The position numbers were made by a program, and so were the translations under genes. Source: Thermoplasmata archaeon (GTDB lineage Archaea; Thermoplasmatota; Thermoplasmata; Lutacidiplasmatales; UBA184). Taken from it: a DNA stretch of 64,000 bases. The notes below the pieces were generated by a model. That model was given only the letters and a program-made list of their open reading frames with translations, was not told where the DNA came from and searched no databases. Positions 33,085 through 42,713 of this stretch are shown here, piece by piece. The stretch is taken from positions 35,467 to 99,466 of the forward strand of contig DAHXNZ010000003.1 of NCBI GenBank assembly GCA_027365105.1, in the 5' to 3' direction. Each line of letters starts with the position of its first letter. Position 1 is the first letter of the stretch.

Positions 33085-35907
33085 ATGGGAGCCGTCGCGC
33101 TGGGCATCCTCGTTCTGGCCCTCCTGGTTGCCCCCACCGGAGTCGGGGGGACCCCGACCGCCCCGGTGAGCTCGGTCCCTACCTCCCACTCGCTCCCGGG
33201 GTCGACCCCGCTGTCGGCCCCGGAGGCAGCTCCGGGAGTGGCTCCGCCCAACGCCTCCTCGGGAGCCGGCAGCCAGCCGTCGGCCTGGACCAACCTCACC
33301 CCGTATGTCGGGAACACCCCGGCGCCTCGGTGGCTCAGTTCCATGGTCTACGATCCGGTCCAGCGGGAGGTGATCCTCTTCGGGGGATCGCTCTGCCCGA
33401 GCCTGCCGTGCGCGGACCTCTACGGGGACACCTGGACCTACTCCAATTTCCACTGGACCCAGCTCTCGCCGCCGGTCTCTCCCTCCCCCCGATACGCCGC
33501 GTCGATGGTCTGGGACGCCAAGGACCAGTACGCGGTCCTCTTCGGAGGGTTCACGGGCACCACGACCCTCAACGACACCTGGACCTTCCAGAACGGGACC
33601 TGGACCAACATCACCGGCACCACCAACCAGACCCCGGGACCCCGATGGCGCGCCGCCATGACCTACGATGCCGGCGATGGGGAGGTGCTGATGTTCGGGG
33701 GTACCAACACGGCCGGTACCGCCTATTCGGACACCTGGGCATTCGCCGGCGGGCACTGGAAGAAGCTGTCGCCGTCGGGATCCCCCCCGGGTCGCTATCG
33801 GGCGTCCATGAGCTACGATGCGGCCGACAACGAGTCCGTCCTGTATGGGGGATGTACCGCCTCCAGCTGCCCGGACGCGTCGACCTGGGTCTTCCACAAC
33901 GACAGCTGGAAGCAGCTCTCGCCGACGACCTATCCGAGTTCCCGGACCTACTATGCCGAGGACTACGCGCCCCAGTACTCCGAGGTCCTCCTCTTCGGAG
34001 GCGCGACCGAGACGACGACGGCCACCTACAACGATCTCTATAGCTTTGCCAACAACACGTGGACCGACCGCTCCGCGAACGTGACCGGAGCTCCGAGCGA
34101 CCGGGCCTACGGGATGATGGTGAACGACCCGGCCGATGGCTACCTCCTCCTCTTCGGGGGCGCGACCGAAAGCACCTCGGGAACCTACACCTACTTCAAT
34201 CAGACCTGGGCCCTCGGCCCGCCGATCGTCGGTCGGGTCACCACCGCGCCGGGAGCGGCCGACCTGGGCGGCACGGTCCAGATTAACGCCACGCCCTTCA
34301 ACGCGCCGAAGAACATCACCTTCAGCTACCGTGCGCTCCCGCCCGGCTGCCGTCCGGCCAACCGGTCGGTGATCGCCTGCCGCCCGAATTCGACCGGCAC
34401 CTTTCCGATCTCGGTCACCCTGACGACGCCCGGCGGATTCAGCACCTCGGAAAACGGCTCCCTCACGGTTCGGTCCGATCCCACGCTCCAGAGCTTTGCG
34501 GTGACGCCGGCCAACGTGACCCAGGGGAGCCCGATCTCGGTCGCGACCTCGGTCGGAGGGGGGACCCTTCCCTACCGGTTTGCCTATTCGGGTCTTCCGT
34601 CCGGTTGCAGCACGGCCGATCGTCCGACCTTGAGCTGCACCCCGCAGCAGAACGGGAGCTTCTCGATCGTGGTCACCGTGACCGACGCGGCCGGTTGGAT
34701 CCTCAATGGATCGGCCACCCTGGTCGTCCATCCGCAGCCCATCATCTCGGGCCTGCTCTTCCATCCTTCCGAGATCGACCTCGGCATGACCACCGAGATC
34801 ACGGTCAACCTTTCGGGCGGAACCTCCCCGTTCGTTTATGTCTACACCGGGCTCCCCGCCGGCTGCGTGAGCGCCGACACCGCCACGCTCGCCTGCCGGC
34901 CGACCTCGGTCGGATCCAGCCTCGTCAGGGTCCGGGCGACCGACGCCTTCGGATGGAATGCGACCGCGACCGGAGTCCTGGATGTCAACCCCACACTGGA
35001 GGTCAGCAGCTTTTCGGCCAACCTGTCCGCGGTCGATGTCGGGATCCCCGTGGCCTTGACCCTCAGCGTCGTGGGCGGGACCGGGGCCCTCACCGTCGCC
35101 TACTCGGGTAGTCCGCCCGGGTGCACACTCGGGAACCTGACCGTGGCCACCTGCACCCCCCGGAGCCCGGGCCACTATACGATCTCGGTCCAGGTCGCCG
35201 ATGCGCTCGGGGAGCTGGCGAATGGATCCTTCAACCTTACCGTGGCGGCCCTTCCGTCGATCTCGGGCCTCTCGGTCGTCCCCTCTACCCTGGATGTCGG
35301 GGCGACCTTCACGATCCGGATCGGAGTCCAAGGGGGAACCCCCCCGGTGCGGTTCGTGGCCTCCGGGGTGCCGCCGGGGTGCGGGGCGTTCGGCGCCAAC
35401 GGTACGGTCCTCTGTACGGCCCGGGCCACCGGGGTCTACGATCTTCAGATCCAGGTCGCCGATCCCTGGTTCAGGTCCGCCCCCGCGAGCCAGATCGTGA
35501 CCATCGATCGGGATCCGTTCATCGCGCAGTTCCAGGCGAGCCAGAACCCGGTGGCGGTCGGAGCCACCACCCTTCTGTCCGTGGACGTCGTCGGCGGGAC
35601 CGGAGGGTACACCTACCTCTATTCGGGGCTCCCGGCCGGATGCGCGAGCGCCAACACCTCCTCGCTTACCTGCCGGCCCACCTCGCCGGGCCGCTCGGTG
35701 GTCACCATCTCGGTGACCGACAGCTCCGGCACCACGACCTCGTCCCGGTTGAATCTCACCGCCGTCGCCCCGGGCTCCCCCGCCGGTTCGGGGTCGATTT
35801 CGACCGGGGTCGCGATCGGCGCCGGGGTCGCGGTGGCCGTCGTGGGAGCCGCGGCCGGCGTCGTCCTCCTCCGTCGGAGACGGGGCTCGCGCCCCCGCTC
35901 CCGCTGA
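33085..35907 (+). CDS. Surface-anchored kelch and Ig-like repeat protein
   Basis: 940-residue predicted secreted and membrane-anchored protein. A signal peptide (MGAVALGILVLALLVAPTGV) is followed by six kelch-type repeats of about 50 residues (about 76-378; repeated R(Y/W)xASMxYD...LFGG...W), predicted to form a beta-propeller. Six Ig-like repeats of about 85 residues follow (about 380-893), each with a paired cysteine hairpin such as LPAGCVSADTATLACRP. A C-terminal helix (about 902-925) and Arg-rich tail anchor it. Many N-x-S/T sequons suggest heavy glycosylation. Probably a cell-surface binding or adhesion protein; ligand unknown. I see no LPxTG or PGF-type sorting signal. Confidence 0.85.
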   Translation: MGAVALGILVLALLVAPTGVGGTPTAPVSSVPTSHSLPGSTPLSAPEAAPGVAPPNASSGAGSQPSAWTNLTPYVGNTPAPRWLSSMVYDPVQREVILFGGSLCPSLPCADLYGDTWTYSNFHWTQLSPPVSPSPRYAASMVWDAKDQYAVLFGGFTGTTTLNDTWTFQNGTWTNITGTTNQTPGPRWRAAMTYDAGDGEVLMFGGTNTAGTAYSDTWAFAGGHWKKLSPSGSPPGRYRASMSYDAADNESVLYGGCTASSCPDASTWVFHNDSWKQLSPTTYPSSRTYYAEDYAPQYSEVLLFGGATETTTATYNDLYSFANNTWTDRSANVTGAPSDRAYGMMVNDPADGYLLLFGGATESTSGTYTYFNQTWALGPPIVGRVTTAPGAADLGGTVQINATPFNAPKNITFSYRALPPGCRPANRSVIACRPNSTGTFPISVTLTTPGGFSTSENGSLTVRSDPTLQSFAVTPANVTQGSPISVATSVGGGTLPYRFAYSGLPSGCSTADRPTLSCTPQQNGSFSIVVTVTDAAGWILNGSATLVVHPQPIISGLLFHPSEIDLGMTTEITVNLSGGTSPFVYVYTGLPAGCVSADTATLACRPTSVGSSLVRVRATDAFGWNATATGVLDVNPTLEVSSFSANLSAVDVGIPVALTLSVVGGTGALTVAYSGSPPGCTLGNLTVATCTPRSPGHYTISVQVADALGELANGSFNLTVAALPSISGLSVVPSTLDVGATFTIRIGVQGGTPPVRFVASGVPPGCGAFGANGTVLCTARATGVYDLQIQVADPWFRSAPASQIVTIDRDPFIAQFQASQNPVAVGATTLLSVDVVGGTGGYTYLYSGLPAGCASANTSSLTCRPTSPGRSVVTISVTDSSGTTTSSRLNLTAVAPGSPAGSGSISTGVAIGAGVAVAVVGAAAGVVLLRRRRGSRPRSR

Positions 35908-35970
35908 CCGGATCTCCTCCCGGCGCCGGCCGGCGCGATACCCTCACATATCGCGGGGCTTCCCCGGCCC

Positions 35971-36633
35971 ATGGGCCGGCGACTCCACCGGGGGGGCCGG
36001 TTCCGTCGATGGCTCGGCCGGCGGCTGGGCGGAGACGAAGCCCTCGGGGACCGCGCCTGGCGAAGGATCCTCCACGGACTCGGCGGCGGAGCGATCGCCT
36101 ACTATCTGCTGCCCGTGGATCTGATCGGCCCCTTCTCCAAGCTCGACCTTCTCCTGGCCCTGCTGGCCGGCGTGCTGCTGCTCGAGGCGCTTCGGCTCGG
36201 CGCGGGATTCGACCTGCCGACGGTCCGGCCGTACGAGCGCCGACGGCTGGCGAGCTTCGCCTTCTTCGCCATCGCCCTGACCCTCGCGCTCCTGCTTTTC
36301 CCGGTGCCGATCGGGGCGGCCACGATCCTGGGCGCCAGCTGGGTCGATCCGCTGGCCGGGGAGCTCCGGCTGAGCTCCCGTCTCCGCCGGAGCTATCCGA
36401 TCCTCCCGGGCCTCATCTACCTGGGCCTGGCCACCTCGATGCTGGTCGCCTGGAGCCCGATCACCCTGGCGCCGGCGCTCGCCGTCGCCGCCGGGATGGC
36501 GGTTGTGGCCCTGGCGGCCGAGTACCCTAAGAGCCGGTGGATCGACGACGATCTGGCGATGACCCTGCTGCCGGCGTTGGCGGCCTGGGGAGCCGCCGTG
36601 GCGCTGCCCTCCCTCGCGGGGCTGCTCCGCTAA
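35971..36633 (+). CDS. Dolichol-kinase-like integral membrane protein
   Basis: 220-residue protein with about six or seven hydrophobic helices. The segment GASWVDPLAGEL (about residues 120-131) followed by RRSYPILPGLIYL resembles the DPxAG core of the CTP-dependent polyprenol/phytol kinase and CDP-diglyceride synthetase superfamily. Likely role is phosphorylation of dolichol or a related isoprenoid at the membrane. The start ATG follows a CACATATCG box by about 20-27 nt. Its stop overlaps that of alaS by 4 nt, convergently. A lipid cytidylyltransferase is an alternative. Confidence 0.65.
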   Translation: MGRRLHRGGRFRRWLGRRLGGDEALGDRAWRRILHGLGGGAIAYYLLPVDLIGPFSKLDLLLALLAGVLLLEALRLGAGFDLPTVRPYERRRLASFAFFAIALTLALLLFPVPIGAATILGASWVDPLAGELRLSSRLRRSYPILPGLIYLGLATSMLVAWSPITLAPALAVAAGMAVVALAAEYPKSRWIDDDLAMTLLPALAAWGAAVALPSLAGLLR

Positions 36634-39203
36634 GGCGGTGGGGGGGTGAGCGAGCCCCGGAGCGCCTCGCGGGCCCGCTCGATCGCCGCCCGCAGCGGCG
36701 CCCCCGGTTCGCCGACCGCCGTCGCCGCGGAAGCGTTCCCCCCGCCCCGGCCGGCGAACGACGCTCGGGCGGCCTCGAGGAGCGTGGCGGCCGACGCCCG
36801 GGGGGCGCTCGATCCGATGAACAGGAGTCCCCGGCCCTCCGACTCGGACGCGAGGATCGCGACCCCGCCGGGCTCCCGGGTGAGCCGCCGCGAGAGGGCC
36901 TGCAGGCCGTCCCGGTCGAGCGCGACGGTCGCCGAGTAGACGGTGAGCCCCCCCACCGTCTCGCGGTGCGACGGGTCGTCGAGGAGCCGGCGGGCGGTCG
37001 CCTCGAGATCCTCCTTCCGGCGGTCCTTTTCGGAGCGCCGCACCTCGTCGACCTGGTGGAGGAGCCGGTCGATTCCCTGGGGCAGTTCCTCGAGGGGGAC
37101 CCCGACCTTCCGGGCGGAGTCGCGGAGGATCGTCTCGTGCTGGTCGCGGATCTCCAGGGCCCGCTCGCCGCTCGCGTAGGTGATCCGGACGATCCCGTCC
37201 TGGATCCGGTCGATGTCGAGGAGGGCGATCGCCCCCACCTCGCTCGTGTGGGTGCAGTGGGTTCCGCCGCACGCCTCGACGTCGAATCCTTCGATCTCGA
37301 CGATCCGAAGCTCCCGCCCGGGCACCGCCCCACCCTGGTAGAGGGTGAACCCGAACCGGCGCTCGGCCTCGGTCCGGGACTCGAAATAGCTGCGGACCGG
37401 GCGGTTCTCGCGGACCAGGGCGTTGACCCGGCGCTCGACCCGACGGGCCTCGTCGGCGGTCAGCGGCCGGAAATGCGTGATGTCGATCCGGGCGACCTCG
37501 GGGCCCTTGTACGCGCCGGCCTGCCAGACGTGGGGCCCGAGGAGCTCGCGGAGGGCGCCGTTCAGGAGATGGGTCGCCGTGTGGTGCTGCATGAGCTGGA
37601 GCCGCCGCTCCCGGTCGATCCGGCCCCGCACCCGTTCGCCGACCTGGAACCCGCCCGGCGACTCGAGCCGGTGGAGCACCCAGGGTCCGCGACGCACGAC
37701 CTCCACGACCCGCACGTTCCCGAGGAGGCCGGTGTCGGTCACCTGGCCCCCCCCGGTGGGGTAGAAGAAGGTGTGGTCCAGGACGACCCAGGGACCGTCG
37801 GATCCGACCACGTGGGCCTCGAAGTCGAGGGTGTAGGGATCCAGATAGTACCGGACCTCGGTGGGCGGCGTAGCGGCCGGCACCTCGATCCCCCGGTCGT
37901 CCGACTCGGCGTTGTCGTGCGTCGGCCGGTCCGACGCGTGGTGGGCGGCGAGCTGGGCGTAGAAATCCTCGGGGATCGGGGGGGGCTCGGCGAGCTCCTC
38001 GACGGCGAGGTCCGGAGGGATCCCAAGCGAGTCGTACCACTCGAGGAGGTCGGCGGCCCCGATCGTCCCGCCGGTCGCCCGGCGCCGTTCGTCGCTCCGC
38101 CGGATCACCGAACGGGCCCGCCCGATCGCCTCCCGGTACCGCTCGATCTCGGCCGCCACCACCCGGTGCAGATCGTCCCGATGGGCGCCGATCTCGGGGA
38201 AGTCCAGGGCCACCTCCCGTCCGACCCGGTCGAGGAGGGCGTGGAAGTCACCGCCCTCCGGTCCCCGATCGAGGGTCCGGACCGCGCGCCGGAGGAGCAG
38301 CCGGGCGAAGTAGCCCTCCTTCGAGTTGGACGGCACCACCCCGTCGGTCAGCATGAAGTTGAGGGCCCGCGCATGGTCGATCAGGAGCGCCGCCTCCCGG
38401 GGGGGAAGCTGCGCGGTCAGGTCGGCGTAGATCGGTCCGAACGCCGCCTCGTAGGCGGTCGGGGTCCCCTGGCCCATCCAGGTGAACCGCTCGAGCCCGT
38501 AGCCGGTGTCGACGACCGTCAGCGGCATCGGCCGGATCCGCTCGCCGTCCCGGAGGTACTCCATGAAGACGAGCGTCGCGAGCTCGAGGCCGCCGAGCCC
38601 GACGCTGAGCGAGGGGCCGAGGTTGCCTCCGCCCTCCCACTCCTCCTCCTTGTACGTGACGGCCCGAGGATCGGCCCCGAACTCGGAGGTCAGGAGCTCG
38701 TGGCAGAGCTCGACGCACCGGTCCTTGAAGTAGACCGCATGGTCGGGCCGGTTGAAGGCGTGATGGGCCATCATCTCGAAGAGGGTGAAATGACGGCCGC
38801 TGCGGCCCACCTCCTCGAGGTCGATGAACCGCAGGCACGGCTGACTGATCGTGAGGGGGTTCGCCGGCGGAGGGATCGCCCCGCTCGTCACCCAGGGCTG
38901 GAAGTCGTAGATCGAGGCCTGGGTGAAAAAGACATCGTTGCGCCACCGCGCCACGGTCGGATAGCGACGTTGGCGGGTGTGACCGTTCCGTTCGAAGAAC
39001 TCGAGGTAGGTGCTTCGGGTCTCCCGGAGCGATCGCGGGCGGGAAAACGCCGGGCGGCCGATGAATCCGTACGGAGCGCAGGGGGCCTCCTGGCAGCGGT
39101 CGTGGTCGCCGAGCGACCAGAAGGCGGAGCCACAGACCCGGCAGGTCCGGCGCTGGAAGCCCTGGCGGTGGAAGAACGCCAGGTCGTACTCCTGCTCATC
39201 CAT
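36630..39203 (-). CDS. alaS: Alanyl-tRNA synthetase, archaeal type
   Basis: Charges tRNA-Ala and edits mischarged Ser or Gly. 857 residues. The archaeal N-terminal Cys-rich extension is present (CRVCGSAFWSLGDHDRC, about 21-37), then the class II core starting LRETRSTYLEFFERNGH, motif 2 region FTLFEMMAHHAFNRPD, and VDTGYGLERFTWMGQG. The editing domain has HHTATHLLNGAL and the CGGTHCTHT zinc motif. The C-terminal oligomerisation part is present but short. Start at 39203 (MDEQEYDL) is supported by a GTTTAAG box 25-31 nt upstream (39228-39234), implying a leaderless mRNA. Confidence 0.97.
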   Translation of the reverse strand: MDEQEYDLAFFHRQGFQRRTCRVCGSAFWSLGDHDRCQEAPCAPYGFIGRPAFSRPRSLRETRSTYLEFFERNGHTRQRRYPTVARWRNDVFFTQASIYDFQPWVTSGAIPPPANPLTISQPCLRFIDLEEVGRSGRHFTLFEMMAHHAFNRPDHAVYFKDRCVELCHELLTSEFGADPRAVTYKEEEWEGGGNLGPSLSVGLGGLELATLVFMEYLRDGERIRPMPLTVVDTGYGLERFTWMGQGTPTAYEAAFGPIYADLTAQLPPREAALLIDHARALNFMLTDGVVPSNSKEGYFARLLLRRAVRTLDRGPEGGDFHALLDRVGREVALDFPEIGAHRDDLHRVVAAEIERYREAIGRARSVIRRSDERRRATGGTIGAADLLEWYDSLGIPPDLAVEELAEPPPIPEDFYAQLAAHHASDRPTHDNAESDDRGIEVPAATPPTEVRYYLDPYTLDFEAHVVGSDGPWVVLDHTFFYPTGGGQVTDTGLLGNVRVVEVVRRGPWVLHRLESPGGFQVGERVRGRIDRERRLQLMQHHTATHLLNGALRELLGPHVWQAGAYKGPEVARIDITHFRPLTADEARRVERRVNALVRENRPVRSYFESRTEAERRFGFTLYQGGAVPGRELRIVEIEGFDVEACGGTHCTHTSEVGAIALLDIDRIQDGIVRITYASGERALEIRDQHETILRDSARKVGVPLEELPQGIDRLLHQVDEVRRSEKDRRKEDLEATARRLLDDPSHRETVGGLTVYSATVALDRDGLQALSRRLTREPGGVAILASESEGRGLLFIGSSAPRASAATLLEAARASFAGRGGGNASAATAVGEPGAPLRAAIERAREALRGSLTPPPP

Positions 39204-39227
39204 GCGCTCGGCCGAGCGCGGGGCGAC

Positions 39228-39234
39228 CTTAAAC
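39228..39234 (-). promoter_or_regulatory. TATA box for alaS
   Basis: Minus-strand GTTTAAG 25-31 nt upstream of the alaS ATG. The neighbouring CTTTAG (39236-39241) could serve the divergent MFS gene starting at 39293. Confidence 0.6.
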
Positions 39235-39292
39235 GCTTTAGCCGCCCGGACGAGCCCTCCGGCGGGACCGGTCGGGCGGGCCCGGGAGAGAG

Positions 39293-40528
39293 ATGGTGGC
39301 GTCGGGGGTCCGGGCCCAGGCGCCCGCCCCATCGCCCGGGCGCTCGCTGGCCGTCCTGATCGCCCTGCGGATCGGCTACGCCTACAACTGGTTCAACGTG
39401 AGCGCCGCGCTCCCGGGCATCGGCGCCCAGTTCGAGGTCGGACCGGGCGAATGGGGGCTCCTGCTCGCCGTGTTCCTGGTCGCGGCCGGCGTCATGCAGG
39501 TACCGGCGGGGCTGCTCTCCCGCCGCTACGGGGCCCGGACCCTCTCGCTCGCCGGGGCGGGGCTCCTCGGCGCGGCCGGCCTCGCCTGCGCCTTCGCGCC
39601 GTCGTTCGCCGTGCTCCTCGCGCTGCGCGCCGCGGCCGGCACCGGCGCGGCCCTCTTCTTCTCCCCGGCGATCGGCCTCGTGGCGGGGCTCTACCCGGAG
39701 GGCCGGCGGGGTCTCCCCCTCGGCTCCTTCACGACCGCCTTCAGCGCCGGCGCGGCCCTCGGGGTCTTCGGCTCGGCGCTCCTCGTGAGCGCGACCGCCT
39801 GGCCGGTCGCCTTCCTGGCCGGGGGGATCGGTCTGCTCGTCCTGACCGGAATCGGCGTCGCCGTCATCCCGAAGACGGTCGGTGGCCCGGCCCGGCGGCC
39901 CGCCAGCGCCGAGTCCCGGCGCGCCGTCCACGAGGTCCTCCGGTCTCCGGCGCTCTGGGCGATCGGGATCGCGTTCATCGGGCTGGAAGGGGCGACCTTC
40001 GCCACCGGTCAGTTCCTGCTGCCCTTCGGCCTCGCCCTGCGGGGCTGGTCGCCGGCGCTCGCGGGAGCGATCGAGGCGATGTTCCTCCTCCCGAGCGTCG
40101 CCGGGGGCCCCCTGGGCGGGCCGCTCGCCGAGCGATCGACCGCCCGACGGACCCAGTTGGTCCTCGGAGGGAGCCTGGCCGGAATCTCGGTGCTGTTCCT
40201 GCCGTGGGCCGGTCCGGGGGCCGCCCTCGCGATCGGGATTGTCTTCGCCTTCACCTACGGGTTCGTCTACTCGGTGATGTACGTCCTGCCGCACTATCTC
40301 CCCGGCCTCTCCTCGCCGGAGATCCCGCTCGCCATCGGGCTCTTCAATTCGGTCCAGCTCGCGGGCGGAGGGCTCGTGGCCCTGGCCTTCGGCCAGATCG
40401 TGGCGGCCTCCGGCTACACGGTCGCCTGGGTCGCCCTCGGGCTCATCGTGATCGGGACGCTCGCGGCGATGCTGATCGTCCCGAGGACCGGGAGGGTGCC
40501 GTCCTCCGCCGGACCGGCCCCCGGGTAG
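39293..40528 (+). CDS. MFS transporter
   Basis: 411-residue major facilitator protein with 12 predicted helices. Loop 2-3 motif GLLSRRYGARTLS (about 74-86) is the MFS motif A variant, and GLVAGLYPEGRRGLPLG (about 122-138) is the equivalent of motif B/C seen in CynX/NimT-like carriers. The substrate is unknown. It is divergently transcribed from alaS, which shares the short intergenic region. Its last 86 nt are overlapped by the 3' end of the nth gene on the other strand. Confidence 0.88.
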   Translation: MVASGVRAQAPAPSPGRSLAVLIALRIGYAYNWFNVSAALPGIGAQFEVGPGEWGLLLAVFLVAAGVMQVPAGLLSRRYGARTLSLAGAGLLGAAGLACAFAPSFAVLLALRAAAGTGAALFFSPAIGLVAGLYPEGRRGLPLGSFTTAFSAGAALGVFGSALLVSATAWPVAFLAGGIGLLVLTGIGVAVIPKTVGGPARRPASAESRRAVHEVLRSPALWAIGIAFIGLEGATFATGQFLLPFGLALRGWSPALAGAIEAMFLLPSVAGGPLGGPLAERSTARRTQLVLGGSLAGISVLFLPWAGPGAALAIGIVFAFTYGFVYSVMYVLPHYLPGLSSPEIPLAIGLFNSVQLAGGGLVALAFGQIVAASGYTVAWVALGLIVIGTLAAMLIVPRTGRVPSSAGPAPG

Positions 40529-41258
40529 GCGCCGGGCGGCCGACCGACCGAACCCCCTGCCCCGGACGACGCGCATCCTCGGGGCGGGGCGTGGGGCGAC
40601 CCGCCGCCCGGGCCCGGCCGGTCCGGCAGAGCAAGGCGATGGGGCAGATCTCGCATCGAGGCCCGATCGGCCGGCAGAGGTTCTGGCCGTGCTGGAGCAG
40701 GAGGGGGTTCAGGGGGATCCAGAAACGGCGATCGAGGATCCTCCGGAGCTTCGCCTCGGTCTCCTCCGGGGTCCGGGTGCGCACGGCCCCGAGCCGGTTC
40801 GCGATCCGGTGGACATGGGTGTCGACCGGGACGCCGGGAATGCCGTAGCCGAAGACCAGGACACAGTTGGCCGTCTTGGGGCCGACCCCGGGGAGGGCGG
40901 TGAGCTCGGGCAGGGTCCGGGGCACCTGGCCCGCGAACCGGTCGAGGATCTCCCGGGCGACCTTCGGCAGGATCCGGGCCTTCGTCCGGTAGAACCCGGT
41001 CGCCCGGATGATCGGTTCGATCTCGCCCGGGTCGGCCCGGGCGAGCGACGTCGCGTCGGGAAAGCGGGCAAAGAGCGCGGCGCTCGCCCGATCGGTCGCC
41101 TCGTCCCGGGTCCGCTGGGAGAGGATCGTTCCGATCAGCACCTGGAACGGGTCCTCCGCATGGTTCCGCAGGTACGGCACCCGCCAGTCTCCGGTCCCGT
41201 AGAAGCCCGCGAGCCCGTCGAGGAGCCTCTCCCAATCGATCGCACCGGTCCGACTCAT
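40443..41258 (-). CDS. nth: Endonuclease III (DNA glycosylase/AP lyase)
   Basis: Base-excision repair enzyme removing oxidised pyrimidines. 271 residues. The helix-hairpin-helix LPGVGPKTANC (about 118-128) carries the catalytic Lys and VDTHVHR the catalytic Asp; the [4Fe-4S] loop is C-x6-C-x2-C-x5-C (CRPIGPRCEICPIALLC, about 197-213). After it comes an Arg/Pro/Ser-rich tail of nearly 60 residues absent from typical Nth (about 210-220 residues), encoded antisense to the end of the MFS gene; it is probably disordered. The ATG overlaps the folC stop (ATGA). Confidence 0.95.
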   Translation of the reverse strand: MSRTGAIDWERLLDGLAGFYGTGDWRVPYLRNHAEDPFQVLIGTILSQRTRDEATDRASAALFARFPDATSLARADPGEIEPIIRATGFYRTKARILPKVAREILDRFAGQVPRTLPELTALPGVGPKTANCVLVFGYGIPGVPVDTHVHRIANRLGAVRTRTPEETEAKLRRILDRRFWIPLNPLLLQHGQNLCRPIGPRCEICPIALLCRTGRARAAGRPTPRPEDARRPGQGVRSVGRPAPTRGPVRRRTAPSRSSGRSASPRASRSR

Positions 41259-42658
41259 CGCCGTCCGGTCCGGGAGGAGGGGGGGGAGCCCGGCGGGGGC
41301 CCGTCCACGCCCGGATCGGAGAGATCCGGCTCGAGGTCGGCCTCCGGGTCGGAGGGCCGCAGGATCTCCCCCACGAGGTAGTCGCTGCCCGTCACGAGCG
41401 TGAAGCCGCCCGGGCCGGTCGCGGCCCGGGCGAGGGCGAGGGCTTCGGCGGCCGAGCGGGCCAGGATGACGGCCGGAAAGTGGGCATGGGCGGCGACCTT
41501 GAGCTCGGCCGGGGCGAGGCTCCGCTCCGACCGGACCGGCGCGAGGACGATCCGCCGGGCGAGCGGAGCGAGCGCATCGAGGATCCGGTCGACGTCCTTG
41601 CCCCGCAGGCAGCCGAAGACGAGGACGTTCGCGTCCGGGTCGGCGAGCGGCGCGATCTCGGCGAGGCTGTGGGCGACCGCCCGGGCGCTCTCGGGGGTGT
41701 GGGCGACGTCGACGTACACCGCCGGCGTCCGGGCGATCCGGTCGAGCCGGCCGGGCCAGCGCAGCGACCTCAGCGCCGAGCCGACCCACCGCTTCGGGAG
41801 CGGTCGATCCTGGGCCGAGAGGAATCGGGCCACGGCCGCGACCGCGAGCGCGGTGTTGCCGGGCTGAAACGAGCCGTTCAGCGGGAGGTGAATCCCGTCG
41901 AACCGTGCGGCCGGCAGCCGGACCGTGAACTTCTGGCCCTTCGGGGAGAGGCTCCGGTCGTCGACCCCGATCTCGTGGCCCAGCTCCCAGAGCGGGACGC
42001 CCACCTCCCGGGCCACCGACCGGACGACCGTTCGGGCCTCCTCGGGAAGCGTCCCGATCACCCCGGTCATTCCCGGATGGAAGATCCCCGCCTTCTGCCG
42101 GGCGATGTCGGCGAGGGTCGGGCCGAGCAGATCGGTGTGCTCCAGTTCCAAGGTCGTCACGACCCCGACGCGCGAGTCGAGCACATTGGTCGCATCGAGC
42201 CGGCCGCCGATCCCCACTTCGACGACGGCCGCGTCGACCCGCGCACGGGCGAAGTAGTCGAGCGCGGCCGCGGTCGTCACCTCGAAGAACGTCGGCTCCC
42301 GGTCGATCGTTCCCGCGGCGGCGAGCCGCCCGGCCACCCGTTCGACCCGGCCGACGGCCCGGACCAGATTGGCCCGGTCGATCGGGGTCCCGTCGATGCG
42401 GATCCGCTCGACGTACCGGGTGAGGTGCGGGGAGGTGAAGAGCCCGGTCCGCCAGCCGCCGGTGGTGAGGATCGCCTGCGCCATGGCGGCCACCGATCCC
42501 TTGCCCTTGCTGCCGGTGACGTGGATCGACGGAAACCTCCGTTCGGGGTGGTCGAGGGCCTCGAGCAGGGCCCGGATCGTCTCCAGGCCCGGCCGGAGCC
42601 CGAACCGGCGCCGCCCGTAGAGGTTCGAGAGCGTCCGTTGATAGGCGGTCGGGGTCAC
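41255..42658 (-). CDS. folC: Folylpolyglutamate/dihydrofolate synthase family protein
   Basis: 467-residue Mur-ligase-fold enzyme that adds glutamate to a folate-type cofactor. P-loop HVTGSKGKGSVAAM (about residues 46-59), LFTSPHLTRYVERI (about 73-86), and the central LELEHTDLLGPTLADIARQKAGIF (split motif for ATP and metal) match FolC. In archaea the homologous reaction may act on tetrahydrofolate or sarcinapterin-type cofactors; MptD in this window fits either. A CCTTAAGC box (42685-42692) 27-34 nt upstream supports the start at 42658. Coupled to nth by ATGA. Confidence 0.92.
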   Translation of the reverse strand: MTPTAYQRTLSNLYGRRRFGLRPGLETIRALLEALDHPERRFPSIHVTGSKGKGSVAAMAQAILTTGGWRTGLFTSPHLTRYVERIRIDGTPIDRANLVRAVGRVERVAGRLAAAGTIDREPTFFEVTTAAALDYFARARVDAAVVEVGIGGRLDATNVLDSRVGVVTTLELEHTDLLGPTLADIARQKAGIFHPGMTGVIGTLPEEARTVVRSVAREVGVPLWELGHEIGVDDRSLSPKGQKFTVRLPAARFDGIHLPLNGSFQPGNTALAVAAVARFLSAQDRPLPKRWVGSALRSLRWPGRLDRIARTPAVYVDVAHTPESARAVAHSLAEIAPLADPDANVLVFGCLRGKDVDRILDALAPLARRIVLAPVRSERSLAPAELKVAAHAHFPAVILARSAAEALALARAATGPGGFTLVTGSDYLVGEILRPSDPEADLEPDLSDPGVDGPPPGSPPSSRTGRR

Positions 42659-42713
42659 GGTGGCCCGGTAGGAGCCGGCCGGCGCCTTAAGCTCGCGCGG
42701 GGGCGGGGCGCCC

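Noticed and set aside
32650..35331. An 893-codon minus-strand frame opposite the surface protein
   Set aside because: Low-complexity Arg/Gly/Asp sequence, antisense to clear kelch and Ig-like repeats.
36537..39359. A 940-codon plus-strand frame opposite alaS
   Set aside because: Shadow of alanyl-tRNA synthetase with no recognisable motif.
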